A stretch of 38,887 nucleotides of DNA. It comes from Clostridium sp. (GTDB taxonomy: Bacteria > Bacillota > Clostridia > Clostridiales > Clostridiaceae). The notes under the pieces are model-generated. The model searched no databases. It had not been told where the DNA came from and saw only the letters and a program-made list of their open reading frames with translations. Below are positions 8,877-18,270 of the stretch, in pieces. The position numbers and the translations under genes were made by a program. The stretch's first letter is position 1. Each line of letters begins with the position of its first letter. Location of the stretch: NCBI GenBank assembly GCA_029257045.1, contig JARIDB010000188.1, positions 1 to 38,887 on the forward strand, in the 5' to 3' direction.

Positions 8877-9338
8877 TTGAATTTAAATATAGTATTATAC
8901 CAGCCAGAAATACCACAAAATACAGGTAATATAGCAAGAACTTGCGTTTTGACTGATTCAACGTTGCATTTAATTAAACCTATGGGTTTTAAAATAGATG
9001 ATAAACAAGTAAAAAGAGCTGGATTAGATTATTGGAAAGATTTAAAGCTTGAAGTTCATGAAAGCTACGAAGATTTTATGAATAAATATGGTGATAAAAA
9101 GATTTATTTAGGAACAACTCATGGAGGTAATCATTATGATGAAGTTTCTTTTGAAAAAGGAGATTTTATTATGTTTGGAAGAGAATCCTCAGGAGTTCCA
9201 AAAGAGGTGCATGAAAGTCATTTAGGTATAAGAGTACCTATGATAAAAACAACAACAAGAAGTTTGAATCTTTCAAATACTGTAGCAATTGTAGCTTATG
9301 AAGCTTTAAGACAAATTGGTTTTCCTGAAATGAAATAA
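8877..9338 (+). CDS. trmL: tRNA (cytidine(34)-2'-O)-methyltransferase
   Basis: 153 residues, the usual TrmL/YibK length, TTG start eight bases after CGGAGG. SPOUT-class motifs are present: YQPEIPQNTGNIARTC at the N-terminus, then MFGRESSGVPKEV and RSLNLSNTVAIVAYEAL, which form the trefoil knot that binds S-adenosylmethionine. It methylates the ribose of the wobble base in tRNA-Leu isoacceptors in the cytoplasm. It is followed after 19 bases by a DegV-family gene, so the two are probably co-transcribed and end at the terminator near 10301. Confidence 0.93.
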   Translation: MNLNIVLYQPEIPQNTGNIARTCVLTDSTLHLIKPMGFKIDDKQVKRAGLDYWKDLKLEVHESYEDFMNKYGDKKIYLGTTHGGNHYDEVSFEKGDFIMFGRESSGVPKEVHESHLGIRVPMIKTTTRSLNLSNTVAIVAYEALRQIGFPEMK

Positions 9339-9357
9339 CTTATTAGGGGGAAGAAAA

Positions 9358-10194
9358 ATGGAGAAAATAAGAATAGTAACGGATAGTTGTTTGGATATCC
9401 CTGAAGATCTTATTAAAAAGAACAATATAGAAGTTTTACCGGTACTAATAAACTTTGAAGAAAAAAGTTATAGAGATAGAGAAGAAATTGATTTAAAAAA
9501 AATGCAATATAAGATAGAAAATGAAGGCATTTTTCCGACAACCTCTCAAATTACACCTGCAAAATTTGAAGATTATTTTAGGAAAAGTTTAGCTGAAGGA
9601 TATAAGGTGATAGCTATTTTAATGTCTTCAAATATGAGTGGAACATATAATTCTGCTTGCATAGCAAAAGAAATGATTGGTTCGGATGATATAATTTTGG
9701 TGGATACACAAGTTATAACATCTGCTCAAGGCTTCTTTGTTTTAAAAGCTTGCGAATTAAGGGACGAGGGTTCAAAAGCAGAAGATATAAAAGACGAACT
9801 TTTAAGAATGATTCCAAAAATGAAGGCATCATTATGTTTTGAATCTTTAGAGAATCTAGTTAGAGGTGGAAGAATATCTAAAACTGCGGGGGCTTTGGGT
9901 TCAGTTTTAGGTCTTAGAGTTATTATTGGTTTTGAAGATGGAATGATGGTAGCAAAAGATAAGTTAAGAGGAAATAAGAAGGCATTAAAAAAAGTTATTT
10001 CTGATTATGAATCTAGTAATCCTAATAAAGAAGAACCAGTTATGTTAATTGAAATTGAAAGTCAAGAAATGAAAATAGAATTAAAAAAGTATTTAGATGA
10101 AAATAATATAAAATACATTGAAACAACACCTGGGTGTGCTGTTGGTATTCATTCAGGAACAAGTGTTTCTGGATTATTTTTCTTAACTAAATAG
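9358..10194 (+). CDS. DegV-family fatty-acid-binding protein (1)
   Basis: 278 residues. The DegV fold is shown by RIVTDSCLDIPEDL at the N-terminus, TTSQITPAKF (the lipid carboxylate-binding TSQ loop), SSNMSGTYNSACIA and the RGGRISK loop near residue 172. DegV proteins bind one fatty acid; FakB members present it to the kinase FakA for phosphorylation in phospholipid synthesis. Whether this paralog works with FakA cannot be told here, as no fakA is in the window. A second DegV protein (18271-19137) is only about 30-35% alike by eye, so they are not recent duplicates. Confidence 0.92.
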   Translation: MEKIRIVTDSCLDIPEDLIKKNNIEVLPVLINFEEKSYRDREEIDLKKMQYKIENEGIFPTTSQITPAKFEDYFRKSLAEGYKVIAILMSSNMSGTYNSACIAKEMIGSDDIILVDTQVITSAQGFFVLKACELRDEGSKAEDIKDELLRMIPKMKASLCFESLENLVRGGRISKTAGALGSVLGLRVIIGFEDGMMVAKDKLRGNKKALKKVISDYESSNPNKEEPVMLIEIESQEMKIELKKYLDENNIKYIETTPGCAVGIHSGTSVSGLFFLTK

Positions 10195-10213
10195 ATTATA
10201 AACTTGAAACTAA

Positions 10214-10239
10214 TTTATTATTATTATTATTATTATTAA
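10214..10239. repeat. (TTA)n microsatellite
   Basis: About eight perfect TTA/ATT units in the intergenic region after the DegV gene. Slippage could vary its length between isolates; no gene is affected directly. Confidence 0.9.
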
Positions 10240-10300
10240 TTTCAAATCGAAGTCTTATAAAGGTGAAATTAGATTTATTATAAATATTACAATTAACAAA

Positions 10301-10327
10301 AAGCAGGAGAAAAATCCTGTTTTTTTA
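10301..10327 (+). terminator. Rho-independent terminator after trmL-degV
   Basis: An 8-bp stem (AAGCAGGA 10301-10308 with TCCTGTTT 10315-10322, one G-T pair), loop GAAAAA, followed by a run of T. Confidence 0.85.
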
Positions 10328-10335
10328 TTTTAATC

Positions 10336-10365
10336 TTGATATAACGTTTACTGTAGGGTTATACT
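10336..10365 (+). promoter_or_regulatory. candidate rpoN promoter
   Basis: TTGATA (10336-10341), 18-bp spacer, TATACT (10360-10365). A second -10-like TATAAT at 10392-10397 lacks a good -35. Either could drive rpoN. Confidence 0.5.
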
Positions 10366-10445
10366 AAGATTAAGAAGCGTAAAATTTGTCGTATAATACA
10401 CTAATTAGTAGTTATGATTAAGCTTATTGAATGAAGGTGACTTGT

Positions 10446-11825
10446 ATGAAATTAGATTTTAATTTAAATATAACTCAAGAACAAAAATTAGTGATGACTC
10501 AACAAATGCAATTATCTATAAAACTTTTACAAATGTCAACCTATGATTTAAGAGAATATATAGAAAATGAATTTGTAGAGAATCCAGTCCTTGAAGGGGA
10601 TTTTGATTTTGTTCAAGAAGATAAAAAATATGAAGATAAAATAGATTATAAAGAAATGATAAAGTATCTAGATTTTGATAACTATGGTTCTCAAAGCTAT
10701 GGGGAATATAAAGAAGATGATGTATCACCTTTTAATTTTATATCAAAAAAGGAGTCCCTTACTGAGTATTTAAAAGATCAATTAATTGAAAGCGAAGAAG
10801 ATAATTATATTCGAGCAGTAGTAGAATATATGATAGAAAATATAGATAGTAGAGGCTATTTGGACATGCCTCTTGAGGATATATGTAGGGAACTTGGAAT
10901 ATCCTTAGAAATTGGAGAAGAAGCATTAAATGTCCTTCAGGATTTAGACCCAGATGGAATAGGGGCAAGAGATCTTAAGGAATGTCTTAAAATACAACTT
11001 ATAAAACAGGGATTATTAGAGGAAAATTTAGAAATTATAATAGATGAATATCTAGACTTAATTGCAGAAAATAAATTTGCAATAATAGCAAAAAATTTAA
11101 GGATATCACCAAAGGAAGCTCAAGACTTAGGTGATAAGATTAAAAAACTAGAACCAAAACCTTCCAGGGGCTTTTATACAGGAGAAGAAGTGAAGTTTAT
11201 AATACCAGATGCAGCTATTAGAAAAATAGATGGGCAATATTTTGTTATTATGAATGATGGAGTAATTCCAAGGCTTTCAATTAGCAAGGTTTATAAAGAT
11301 ATTTTAAATAATAAAGAAGATAAAAGCATGGAGAATTATGTTAAAGATAAATTAAATAGTGCTATGTTTTTAATAAAAAGTATAGAACAAAGAAAAAGCA
11401 CTTTACTTAGAATTTTAGAAAAGGTAGTAGAAAGACAAAAGGATTATTTTGATAAGGGTCAAAAGTACTTAATACCTATGACTTTAAAAGAAATGGCAGA
11501 AGAACTTGAAATACATGAATCTACAGTTAGTAGAGCAATTAAAGAAAAATATATTTTAACTAATATTGGAACTGTAAGAATAAAAGATTTATTTACAAGT
11601 GGAATAAGTAAAACTGAAGGAAAAGGTGAAGACGTTGCAGTTGTAAATATAAAAAAGATAATTAAAGATATGATAGATAAAGAAGATAAGAGAAAACCTT
11701 TATCTGATCAATTAATATGTGATGAACTTAATAAAAATAATTTTAATATATCAAGAAGAACTGTAGCTAAATATAGAGAGGAATTAGAAATAAGATCATC
11801 AAGCAAAAGAAAAAGGATAGAGTAA
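10446..11825 (+). CDS. rpoN: RNA polymerase sigma-54 factor
   Basis: 459 residues from ATG 10446, chosen because GAAGGTGA lies just ahead of it and because the protein then begins MKLDFNLN; the in-frame ATG at 10431 overlaps the ribosome site. Sigma-54 architecture: a Gln/Leu-rich activator-interacting region (QEQKLVMTQQMQLSIKLLQM), the core-binding region (~110-300), a helix-turn-helix (EIHESTVSRAIKEKYI) and the C-terminal RpoN box, here RRTVAKYRE (about 437-445), which reads the -24 element. It directs RNA polymerase to -24/-12 promoters and needs an AAA+ activator. One such activator and one such promoter lie in this window (28083-29081 and 29259-29274). Confidence 0.95.
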   Translation: MKLDFNLNITQEQKLVMTQQMQLSIKLLQMSTYDLREYIENEFVENPVLEGDFDFVQEDKKYEDKIDYKEMIKYLDFDNYGSQSYGEYKEDDVSPFNFISKKESLTEYLKDQLIESEEDNYIRAVVEYMIENIDSRGYLDMPLEDICRELGISLEIGEEALNVLQDLDPDGIGARDLKECLKIQLIKQGLLEENLEIIIDEYLDLIAENKFAIIAKNLRISPKEAQDLGDKIKKLEPKPSRGFYTGEEVKFIIPDAAIRKIDGQYFVIMNDGVIPRLSISKVYKDILNNKEDKSMENYVKDKLNSAMFLIKSIEQRKSTLLRILEKVVERQKDYFDKGQKYLIPMTLKEMAEELEIHESTVSRAIKEKYILTNIGTVRIKDLFTSGISKTEGKGEDVAVVNIKKIIKDMIDKEDKRKPLSDQLICDELNKNNFNISRRTVAKYREELEIRSSSKRKRIE

Positions 11826-11830
11826 TAAAA

Positions 11831-11886
<56 letters not shown>

Positions 11887-11942
11887 ATATAAATATTAAG
11901 AGAACTAATAAAAGGAATAAAAAAGGTTAAAAAGCAACATAA

Positions 11943-11980
11943 TAAAAAAGACTTGTATATAAAAAAATATCTACAAGTCT
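11943..11980 (-). terminator. terminator-like hairpin oriented to the minus strand
   Basis: A 9-bp stem (AGACTTGTA 11949-11957 / TACAAGTCT 11972-11980). On the plus strand it is followed by AAAATAATG, not T. On the minus strand it is followed by a run of six T. No minus-strand gene lies upstream, so it could end antisense transcription or be a relic; it could still act as a weak plus-strand stop for rpoN. Confidence 0.5.
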
Positions 11981-12058
11981 AAAATAATGCTAATATACTA
12001 TGATATTAGGGACTTTACTATAATTTTGGAAAAACTTTAATAAATTTTGAGAAAATAC

Positions 12059-12087
12059 TTTCAAAATTTGAAGAAGTGTTCTATAAT
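12059..12087 (+). promoter_or_regulatory. candidate cggR-gap operon promoter
   Basis: TATAAT at 12082-12087 with a weak -35 (TTTCAA 12059-12064) at 17 bp. The predicted start falls at or inside the repeat thought to be the CggR operator, which fits autorepression. Confidence 0.55.
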
Positions 12088-12093
12088 AATAAT

Positions 12094-12122
12094 TGTGGGA
12101 CATATAAAATATATGTGGGACC
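12094..12122 (+). promoter_or_regulatory. putative CggR operator (paired GTGGGAC)
   Basis: Two direct GTGGGAC repeats (12095-12101 and 12115-12121) 20 bp apart, with the AT-rich ATATAAAATATAT between them, directly after the -10 and before the cggR ribosome site. In Bacillus subtilis CggR binds tandem CGGGAC-containing repeats in the same position. The match in base content and placement supports the call. Confidence 0.65.
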
Positions 12123-12147
12123 ATTTTAGACCAAAGGAGGGTTTGAA

Positions 12148-13185
12148 GTGCAGGAAATATTATCTTTACAGAAAAAAATAGTTCCTGAACTTGTAGAAGT
12201 CTTAGAAAAAAGGTACAATATTCTAAGAACTATATACTACAATCAGCCTATTGGAAGAAGAGTTCTAGCTAATCAGTTAGATCTTGGAGAAAGAATTGTG
12301 AGAACGGAAATAAGTTTTCTAAAATCACAAAACTTAATTGAAATAAATACTCCTGGTATGACAGTGACTGAAGAAGGAGAACAAATTGTAGATAAGCTAA
12401 AGGACTTTATTCACGAAATAAAAGGACTTGCAGATATCGAAAAAAATATAAAATCTTTCTTAGGTTTAAAGGATGTAATAATAGTTCCAGGAGATATAGA
12501 GCTAAACGAAATAACTTATAAGGAACTTGGTAAGGCAACAGCAAATTATCTTAAATCAATAATTAAAGATAATCAAATAATTGCTATAACCGGGGGGAAT
12601 AGTATAAGAGAATTTGTTGAAGCTTTCCCTAAGATGAATAATCTTTCAAATGTTCTTGTAGTACCTGCAAGAGGTGGAATGGGGAAAAAAGTTGAAATAC
12701 AAGCAAGTACTTTAGCAGCATCATTAGCTAAAAGGTTAAATGGGTCTTATAAGTTGCTTCATATTCCAGAAAATTTAAGTTTACAACTTCTTGACACTTT
12801 AATTAAAGAAAAAGAAATTAAAGATGTTATAGATAGTATTCATAAAGCGAATATCTTAATTTATGGAATTGGTGATGCAATGGTAATGGCAGAGAAAAGA
12901 GATGTTTCCATAGAGGAGTTAGAAAAGCTAAAAGCTCTTGGAGCTATAGGAGAAGCTTTTGGATGTTATTTTAATAAAAATTCAAAAGTAGTATTTGAAA
13001 ACACATCAATTGGAATAAATATTACACAAGCCCAAAATATTAACACACATATTGCAGTAGCAGCAGGGGAAAATAAAGTAGATGCTATTATTGCAACTAT
13101 GATGAATAATAAAAATGCCGTTTTAGTTACAGATGAAGGGGCCGGAAGAAAAATTGTAGAATTCATCAAAGAACACAATAAATAA
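12148..13185 (+). CDS. cggR: central glycolytic genes regulator
   Basis: 345 residues, GTG start six bases after AAAGGAGGG. N-terminal winged helix (about 15-80, with RRVLANQLDLGERIVRTEI as the DNA-reading part), then a SorC/DeoR-type sugar-phosphate-binding domain (GGNSIREFVEAFP, then GRGG-type loop ARGGMGKK, IGDAMVMAEKRDV and VLVTDEGAG). In the characterised family fructose-1,6-bisphosphate relieves repression of the gap operon. It heads the operon with gap, pgk and tpiA downstream, and two GTGGGAC repeats lie just before it. Cytoplasmic DNA-binding tetramer by family knowledge. Confidence 0.94.
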   Translation: MQEILSLQKKIVPELVEVLEKRYNILRTIYYNQPIGRRVLANQLDLGERIVRTEISFLKSQNLIEINTPGMTVTEEGEQIVDKLKDFIHEIKGLADIEKNIKSFLGLKDVIIVPGDIELNEITYKELGKATANYLKSIIKDNQIIAITGGNSIREFVEAFPKMNNLSNVLVVPARGGMGKKVEIQASTLAASLAKRLNGSYKLLHIPENLSLQLLDTLIKEKEIKDVIDSIHKANILIYGIGDAMVMAEKRDVSIEELEKLKALGAIGEAFGCYFNKNSKVVFENTSIGINITQAQNINTHIAVAAGENKVDAIIATMMNNKNAVLVTDEGAGRKIVEFIKEHNK

Positions 13186-13237
13186 GCTTAAAATTTTTAA
13201 AATTTTAAATATAACTATTTTTAGGAGGTAATTGCAA

Positions 13238-14239
13238 ATGGTAAACGTAGCAATTAATGGTTTTGGAAGAATAGGAAGATTAGCATTAAGATTAATGATA
13301 AACAACCCTGAATTTAACGTGGTTGCAATCAATGACTTAACAGATGCTAAAATGTTAGCTCACTTATTTAAATATGATTCAGCTCAAGGAAGATTCGATG
13401 GAGATATCGAAGTTAAAGAAGGAGCTTTTGTAGTTAATGGAAAAGAAATTAAAGTTACTGCAAACTCTAACCCAGCTGAATTACCATGGGGAGAATTAAA
13501 TGTAGACATCGTTTTAGAGTGTACTGGTTTCTTCGCAACAAAGGAAAAAGCTTCAGCTCACATTAAAGCAGGTGCTAAGAAAGTTGTTATATCAGCTCCA
13601 GCTGGTGGAGATCTACCAACAGTAGTATTTAATGTAAACCATAATATATTAAAAGCAGAAGATACAGTTATTTCTGGTGCTTCATGTACTACTAACTGCT
13701 TAGCTCCAATGGTTAAGACTTTAAATGATCAATTTGGATTACAAAAAGGATTTATGACAACAATTCACTCATATACAAACGATCAAAATACTTTAGATGC
13801 TCCACACAGAAATGGTGATTTAAGAAGAGCTAGAGCAGCTGCTGCTTCAATCATTCCTAACTCAACTGGTGCTGCTAAAGCAATAGGATTAGTTATTCCA
13901 GAATTAGCTGGAAAATTAGATGGAGGAGCTCAAAGAGTTCCAACAATAACTGGTTCATTAACTGAATTAGTTTGTACTTTAGATAAGAAAGTAACTGTTG
14001 AACAAATCAACAATGCTATGAAAGCTGTTGCAAACGAATCATATGGTTACACTGAAGATCCAATAGTTTCTTGTGATATCATAGGATCAAGCTTCGGATC
14101 ATTATTCGATGGTACTCAAACTAAGGTTATGGAAGTTAACGGAGAACAATTAGTTAAAGTTGCTTCATGGTACGACAATGAAATGTCATACACTAACCAA
14201 TTAATCAGAACTTTAGGATACTTCGCTAACTTAAAGTAA
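13238..14239 (+). CDS. gap: glyceraldehyde-3-phosphate dehydrogenase, NAD-dependent
   Basis: 333 residues from ATG 13238 (AGGAGG 13223-13228, nine-base spacing); an upstream in-frame TTG at 13232 is too near the ribosome site. N-terminal Rossmann motif [11 protein letters not shown]-selecting acidic residue in NDLTD, catalytic Cys150 in [13 protein letters not shown], the His in TTIHSYT and the sugar-phosphate loops follow. It oxidises glyceraldehyde-3-phosphate to 1,3-bisphosphoglycerate with NAD+ and phosphate. Codon choice shifts toward C-ending codons (AAC, TTC, CAC) compared with neighbours, as expected for a very highly expressed gene. Confidence 0.97.
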   Translation: MVNVAINGFGRIGRLALRLMINNPEFNVVAINDLTDAKMLAHLFKYDSAQGRFDGDIEVKEGAFVVNGKEIKVTANSNPAELPWGELNVDIVLECTGFFATKEKASAHIKAGAKKVVISAPAGGDLPTVVFNVNHNILKAEDTVISGASCTTNCLAPMVKTLNDQFGLQKGFMTTIHSYTNDQNTLDAPHRNGDLRRARAAAASIIPNSTGAAKAIGLVIPELAGKLDGGAQRVPTITGSLTELVCTLDKKVTVEQINNAMKAVANESYGYTEDPIVSCDIIGSSFGSLFDGTQTKVMEVNGEQLVKVASWYDNEMSYTNQLIRTLGYFANLK

Positions 14240-14281
14240 TTTTATCTGATTGAACATAATCTAATTATGTGAAAGTAAATA

Positions 14282-14318
14282 AGTCTGGTTTTGTAGTATA
14301 AGGCTATAAAGCCAGACT
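14282..14318 (+). other. hairpin between gap and pgk
   Basis: An 11-bp stem (AGTCTGGTTTT 14282-14292 / AAAGCCAGACT 14308-14318, with a G-T pair) enclosing a 15-base loop. Only ATTTT follows, so it looks more like an mRNA-processing or stabilising element, or a leaky terminator lowering pgk relative to gap, than a full stop. Confidence 0.6.
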
Positions 14319-14360
14319 ATTTTAAAATTCTGGAAAAATAATAAAAAGAGGTGTAGATTC

Positions 14361-15539
14361 ATGAGTTTTAATAAAAAAACTATAGAAGATATAGAAGTTA
14401 AAGGTAAAAAAGTTTTAGTTAGATGTGATTTCAATGTTCCATTAAAAGATGGAGTTATAACAGATGAAAACAGATTAAATGGTGCAATGCCAACTATTAA
14501 ATACCTAATAAGCAATGGAGCTAGAGTGATACTTTGCTCACACCTTGGAAAAGATGCTTCTAAATCATTAGCACCAGTTGCTGTAAGATTAAGCGAAATG
14601 CTAGGTAAAGAAGTAGTATTTGCAAGAGACGAAGAAGTTGTAGGAAAAAATGCTAGAACTGCTGCTCAACAAATGCAAGATGGAGATGTTGTATTATTAG
14701 AAAATACAAGATGTAGAACTGAAGAAACTAAGAATATTAAAGATTTCTCAAAAGATTTAGCTTCATTAGCAGAAATATTTGTAAATGATGCTTTTGGTAC
14801 AGCTCACAGAGCTCACTGTTCAACAGTTGGAGTAACTGAATTTTTAGATACAGCTGTATGTGGATATTTAATTCAAAAAGAATTAAAATTCTTAGGAGAA
14901 GCTGTTAATAATCCAGTTAAACCATTTGTTGCAATATTAGGCGGAGCTAAGGTTTCGGATAAAATAGCAGTTATAAATAACTTATTAGATAAAGTTGATA
15001 CTTTAATAATAGGTGGGGGAATGGCTTATACATTCTTAAAGGCTCAAGGATACGAAATAGGAACATCACTAGTTGAAACTGATAGAGTAGATTATGCTAA
15101 ACAAATGATTGAAAAAGCAACTAAAAAGGGAGTTAAATTCTTATTACCAGTTGATCATAGAGTTGCATCAGAATTTAAAGATTCTGAAGCTATAGTAACA
15201 GCTGATCAAAATATTCCAGAAGGAAATATGGGATTAGATATTGGACCAAAGACAGATGAATTATATGCAGATGCAATTAAAGATGCTAAAACAGTTATAT
15301 GGAACGGACCAATGGGAGTATTCGAATTTGAAAACTTCAACAAAGGAACAATTGCAGTTGCAAAAGCTATGGCTGATGCAGATGCTACAACAGTTATCGG
15401 TGGAGGAGACTCAGCTGCAGCTGTTAATATCTTAGGATTTGGAGATAAAATGACTCATATTTCAACAGGTGGTGGAGCCTCTCTAGAATTCTTAGAAGGA
15501 AAAGCATTACCAGGAATAGAAGCACTTAATAACAAGTAA
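14361..15539 (+). CDS. pgk: phosphoglycerate kinase
   Basis: 392 residues, AGAGGTG before ATG. The signature [11 protein letters not shown] is near the N-terminus, with ICSHLG-like ILCSHLGKD, the substrate-binding arginines ([20 protein letters not shown]), the hinge GGAKVSDK and the nucleotide-binding [10 protein letters not shown] close to the C-terminus. It transfers phosphate from 1,3-bisphosphoglycerate to ADP in the cytoplasm. Second enzyme gene of the cggR operon, 121 bases after gap and 41 before tpiA. Confidence 0.97.
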   Translation: MSFNKKTIEDIEVKGKKVLVRCDFNVPLKDGVITDENRLNGAMPTIKYLISNGARVILCSHLGKDASKSLAPVAVRLSEMLGKEVVFARDEEVVGKNARTAAQQMQDGDVVLLENTRCRTEETKNIKDFSKDLASLAEIFVNDAFGTAHRAHCSTVGVTEFLDTAVCGYLIQKELKFLGEAVNNPVKPFVAILGGAKVSDKIAVINNLLDKVDTLIIGGGMAYTFLKAQGYEIGTSLVETDRVDYAKQMIEKATKKGVKFLLPVDHRVASEFKDSEAIVTADQNIPEGNMGLDIGPKTDELYADAIKDAKTVIWNGPMGVFEFENFNKGTIAVAKAMADADATTVIGGGDSAAAVNILGFGDKMTHISTGGGASLEFLEGKALPGIEALNNK

Positions 15540-15580
15540 TATTCCTAATATATAAAAAATAAATTAAGAGGTGATTTATA

Positions 15581-16327
15581 ATGAGAAAACCAATAATAGC
15601 TGGAAACTGGAAGATGCATTATACTCCAGAAGAAGCGGCTAAAGTTATAGAAGAATTAAAGCCATTAGTAGAAGGAGCAGAATGTGACGTAGTTATATGT
15701 CCAACATTTGTATGCTTAGATGCTGCTATTAAAGCTGCTAAAGGATCAAATGTTAAGATTGCAGCTCAAAATATGCATTTTGAAGAAAAAGGTGCTTTTA
15801 CAGGAGAAGTAGCTCCAGGAATGCTTAAAGCTATGGGAGTTAGCTATGTTGTATTAGGACATAGTGAAAGAAGACAATACTTCAATGAAACTGATGAAGC
15901 TTTAAACAAAAAAGTTAAAGCTGCATTTAGTCATAATTTAACTCCAATTCTTTGTTGTGGTGAAAGCTTAGAGCAAAGAGAAAATGGAACAACTAATGAA
16001 GTTGTTGGAGCTCAAATTAAAGCTGATTTAGAAGGATTATCAAAAGAATTAGCGGAAAAAGTTGTTATAGCATATGAGCCAATTTGGGCTATAGGAACTG
16101 GTAAAACTGCTACTAACGAACAAGCAAACGAAACAATAATGGCTATAAGAGATGTTGTAGCTGAAATGTTTGGAAAAGAAGTTGCTGATAAAGTTAGAAT
16201 CCAATACGGTGGATCAGTTAAACCAAATACAATTAAAGAACAAATGGGAATGTCTGATATAGATGGTGCTTTAGTTGGTGGAGCTAGTTTAGTTGCTACT
16301 GATTTCTCACAAATAGTTAAATTCTAA
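15581..16327 (+). CDS. tpiA: triosephosphate isomerase
   Basis: 248 residues, AGAGGTGA before ATG. Active-site residues are all in place: N9 and K11 (AGNWKMH), H94 (VLGHSERR) and E166 in [14 protein letters not shown], with the phosphate-binding YGGSVKP and GALVGGASL near the end. It interconverts dihydroxyacetone phosphate and glyceraldehyde-3-phosphate. Last gene before the strong terminator at 16345, so the CggR-controlled transcript is cggR-gap-pgk-tpiA. Confidence 0.97.
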   Translation: MRKPIIAGNWKMHYTPEEAAKVIEELKPLVEGAECDVVICPTFVCLDAAIKAAKGSNVKIAAQNMHFEEKGAFTGEVAPGMLKAMGVSYVVLGHSERRQYFNETDEALNKKVKAAFSHNLTPILCCGESLEQRENGTTNEVVGAQIKADLEGLSKELAEKVVIAYEPIWAIGTGKTATNEQANETIMAIRDVVAEMFGKEVADKVRIQYGGSVKPNTIKEQMGMSDIDGALVGGASLVATDFSQIVKF

Positions 16328-16344
16328 TATCAAATATAAAGTAG

Positions 16345-16388
16345 GTTGCATCAATTGATTTAATTAATCAATTGATGCAACTTTTTTT
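16345..16388 (+). terminator. strong Rho-independent terminator after tpiA
   Basis: A perfect 16-bp stem (16345-16360 with 16366-16381), five-base loop, then seven T (16382-16388). Confidence 0.95.
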
Positions 16389-16477
16389 CAAAAATAAAAT
16401 AATATTTATTTTTGAGAGTAGTTTCCAAAAGTATATAAAATAAATTTATGCAAATGTTTACTTAGGTAACTGTCTTA

Positions 16478-16506
16478 TTGTTTGTATAAGTAATATATAG
16501 TATAAT
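16478..16506 (+). promoter_or_regulatory. sigma-A promoter for gpmI
   Basis: TTGTTT (16478-16483), 17-bp spacer, TATAAT (16501-16506). With the strong terminator after tpiA this makes gpmI a separate transcription unit. Confidence 0.65.
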
Positions 16507-16574
16507 ATAAATATAAAATAACAATCATAATAATATATTGTCGAAATAGATTATTAAAAAAGTTGGAGGTAATT

Positions 16575-18101
16575 ATGGCTAAGAAACCAGTAATGCTAAT
16601 GATATTAGACGGATTTGGAATAGCTCCAAAATCAGATGGAAATGCAGTTGAAGCAGCAAAGAAACCTAATTTTGAAGGGTTTGTAGCAAAATATCCACAT
16701 ACACAGTTACAAGCTAGTGGATTATTTGTTGGATTACCAGATGGACAAATGGGAAATTCAGAAGTAGGTCATTTAAATATAGGTTCAGGAAGAGTTATAT
16801 ATCAAGAATTAACTAGAATAACAAAAGAAATTGAAGAGGGTGGCTTTTTTACAAATGAAGCATTACTTAAAGCAGTAAATAATGCTAAAAATAATAATAA
16901 AGCTCTACATTTAATGGGATTATTATCAAATGGTGGAGTTCACTCTCACATAAATCATATTAAAGGATTATTAGATTTAGCTAAGAAATCTGGATTAAAA
17001 GAAGTTTATCTTCATGGATTTATGGATGGAAGAGATGTACCACCATCATCAGGTAAAGGGTTCGTAGTTGAAATTGAAGATTATATGAAAGAAATTGGAT
17101 TAGGTAAGGTAGCTACTTTATCTGGAAGATATTACGCTATGGATAGAGATAACAGATGGGAAAGAGTTGAACTTGCATATAACGCTATGGTTCTTGGAAA
17201 AGGCGAAAAAGCTAATTCAGCTGTAAAAGCTATGGAAAACTCATACCATGACAATAAAACTGATGAATTTGTGTTACCAGTAGTTGTTGATGAAAATGGA
17301 AGAATAAAAGATGGAGATTCAATAATATTCTTTAACTTTAGACCGGATAGAGCAAGAGAGTTAACTAGGGCTATAAATGATAAAGTATTTACTGGATTCG
17401 AAAGAGAAACTTTAGGGTTAACTTTTGTAACTATGACCCAATATGATAAGACGTTAGAAGGGGTTGATGTAGCATATAGAGCAGAATCAATTTCTAATAC
17501 TCTAGGAGAATATGTTTCGAAGCAAGGCAAGAATCAATTAAGAATTGCTGAAACTGAAAAATATGCTCATGTTACATTCTTCTTTAATGGTGGAGTTGAA
17601 AAAGAATATCCAGGTGAAGATAGAGCATTAATTCTATCACCAAAAGTTGCAACTTATGATTTAAAACCAGAAATGAGTGCTTATGAAGTAACTGAAGAAT
17701 TACTAAATAGATTAGATCAAGATAAGTATGATATGGTTATATTAAACTTTGCTAATCCTGATATGGTTGGGCACACAGGTATTATGTCAGCAGCTGTTAA
17801 AGCAATAGAAGTTGTTGATGAATGTTTAGGAAAAATAGCTAACAAGATATTAGAAAAAGATGGAGACTTATTTGTAACAGCTGATCATGGAAATGCAGAA
17901 GTTATGATTGACTTCTCAACAGGAACTCCATTTACAGCTCATACAACAGACCCAGTTCCATTTGTTTGGGTATCAAAAAATACAGAAGGTAAGATGTTAG
18001 AAGAAGGAAGACTTGCTGATATAGCACCAACTATGTTAGGAAGAATGGGTCTTGAAGCACCTGCTGAAATGTCTGGTAAATCTTTAATAGTAAATAAGTA
18101 A
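16575..18101 (+). CDS. gpmI: 2,3-bisphosphoglycerate-independent phosphoglycerate mutase
   Basis: 508 residues from ATG 16575; GGAGG at 16565-16569 rules out the in-frame TTG at 16563, which overlaps it. Alkaline-phosphatase-superfamily metal site starts with D12 (MILDGFG), the phosphoserine S62 sits in MGNSEVGHLNIGSGR, and later metal ligands are in NFANPDMVGHTG and TADHGNAE. The internal phosphatase-inserted transferase domain has HGFMDGRDVPPSSG and GRYYAMDRD. It converts 3- to 2-phosphoglycerate with Mn2+. It has its own promoter and lies between tpiA and eno. Confidence 0.96.
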   Translation: MAKKPVMLMILDGFGIAPKSDGNAVEAAKKPNFEGFVAKYPHTQLQASGLFVGLPDGQMGNSEVGHLNIGSGRVIYQELTRITKEIEEGGFFTNEALLKAVNNAKNNNKALHLMGLLSNGGVHSHINHIKGLLDLAKKSGLKEVYLHGFMDGRDVPPSSGKGFVVEIEDYMKEIGLGKVATLSGRYYAMDRDNRWERVELAYNAMVLGKGEKANSAVKAMENSYHDNKTDEFVLPVVVDENGRIKDGDSIIFFNFRPDRARELTRAINDKVFTGFERETLGLTFVTMTQYDKTLEGVDVAYRAESISNTLGEYVSKQGKNQLRIAETEKYAHVTFFFNGGVEKEYPGEDRALILSPKVATYDLKPEMSAYEVTEELLNRLDQDKYDMVILNFANPDMVGHTGIMSAAVKAIEVVDECLGKIANKILEKDGDLFVTADHGNAEVMIDFSTGTPFTAHTTDPVPFVWVSKNTEGKMLEEGRLADIAPTMLGRMGLEAPAEMSGKSLIVNK

Positions 18102-18145
18102 TAAGTTAATACTTTATTTGCTAGTAGGATATTTTGAATATAATA

Positions 18146-18180
18146 TAGTGAAGAGCTAGGCTATGCCTAGCTCTTCACTA
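18146..18180 (+). other. 16-bp perfect hairpin after gpmI, no T-run
   Basis: TAGTGAAGAGCTAGGC (18146-18161) pairs fully with 18165-18180 around a three-base loop. It is followed by TTAAACTG rather than a T-run, and no T-run lies on the other strand either. It probably still marks the gpmI 3' end, perhaps as a transcript stabiliser or processed end. Confidence 0.6.
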
Positions 18181-18213
18181 TTAAACTGCAAAATATTTTG
18201 ATATACAAAATAT

Positions 18214-18242
18214 TTGACAATAAACGGAGATGTTTATATAAT
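18214..18242 (+). promoter_or_regulatory. consensus sigma-A promoter for second degV gene
   Basis: TTGACA (18214-18219), 17-bp spacer, TATAAT (18237-18242): both hexamers match the consensus exactly. Confidence 0.85.
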
Positions 18243-18270
18243 AATATTATTATAATAAGGAGTTGGGAAA

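Noticed and set aside
17132-17530. Minus-strand ORF of 132 codons inside gpmI.
   Set aside because: Antisense shadow of a highly conserved gene; no ribosome site.
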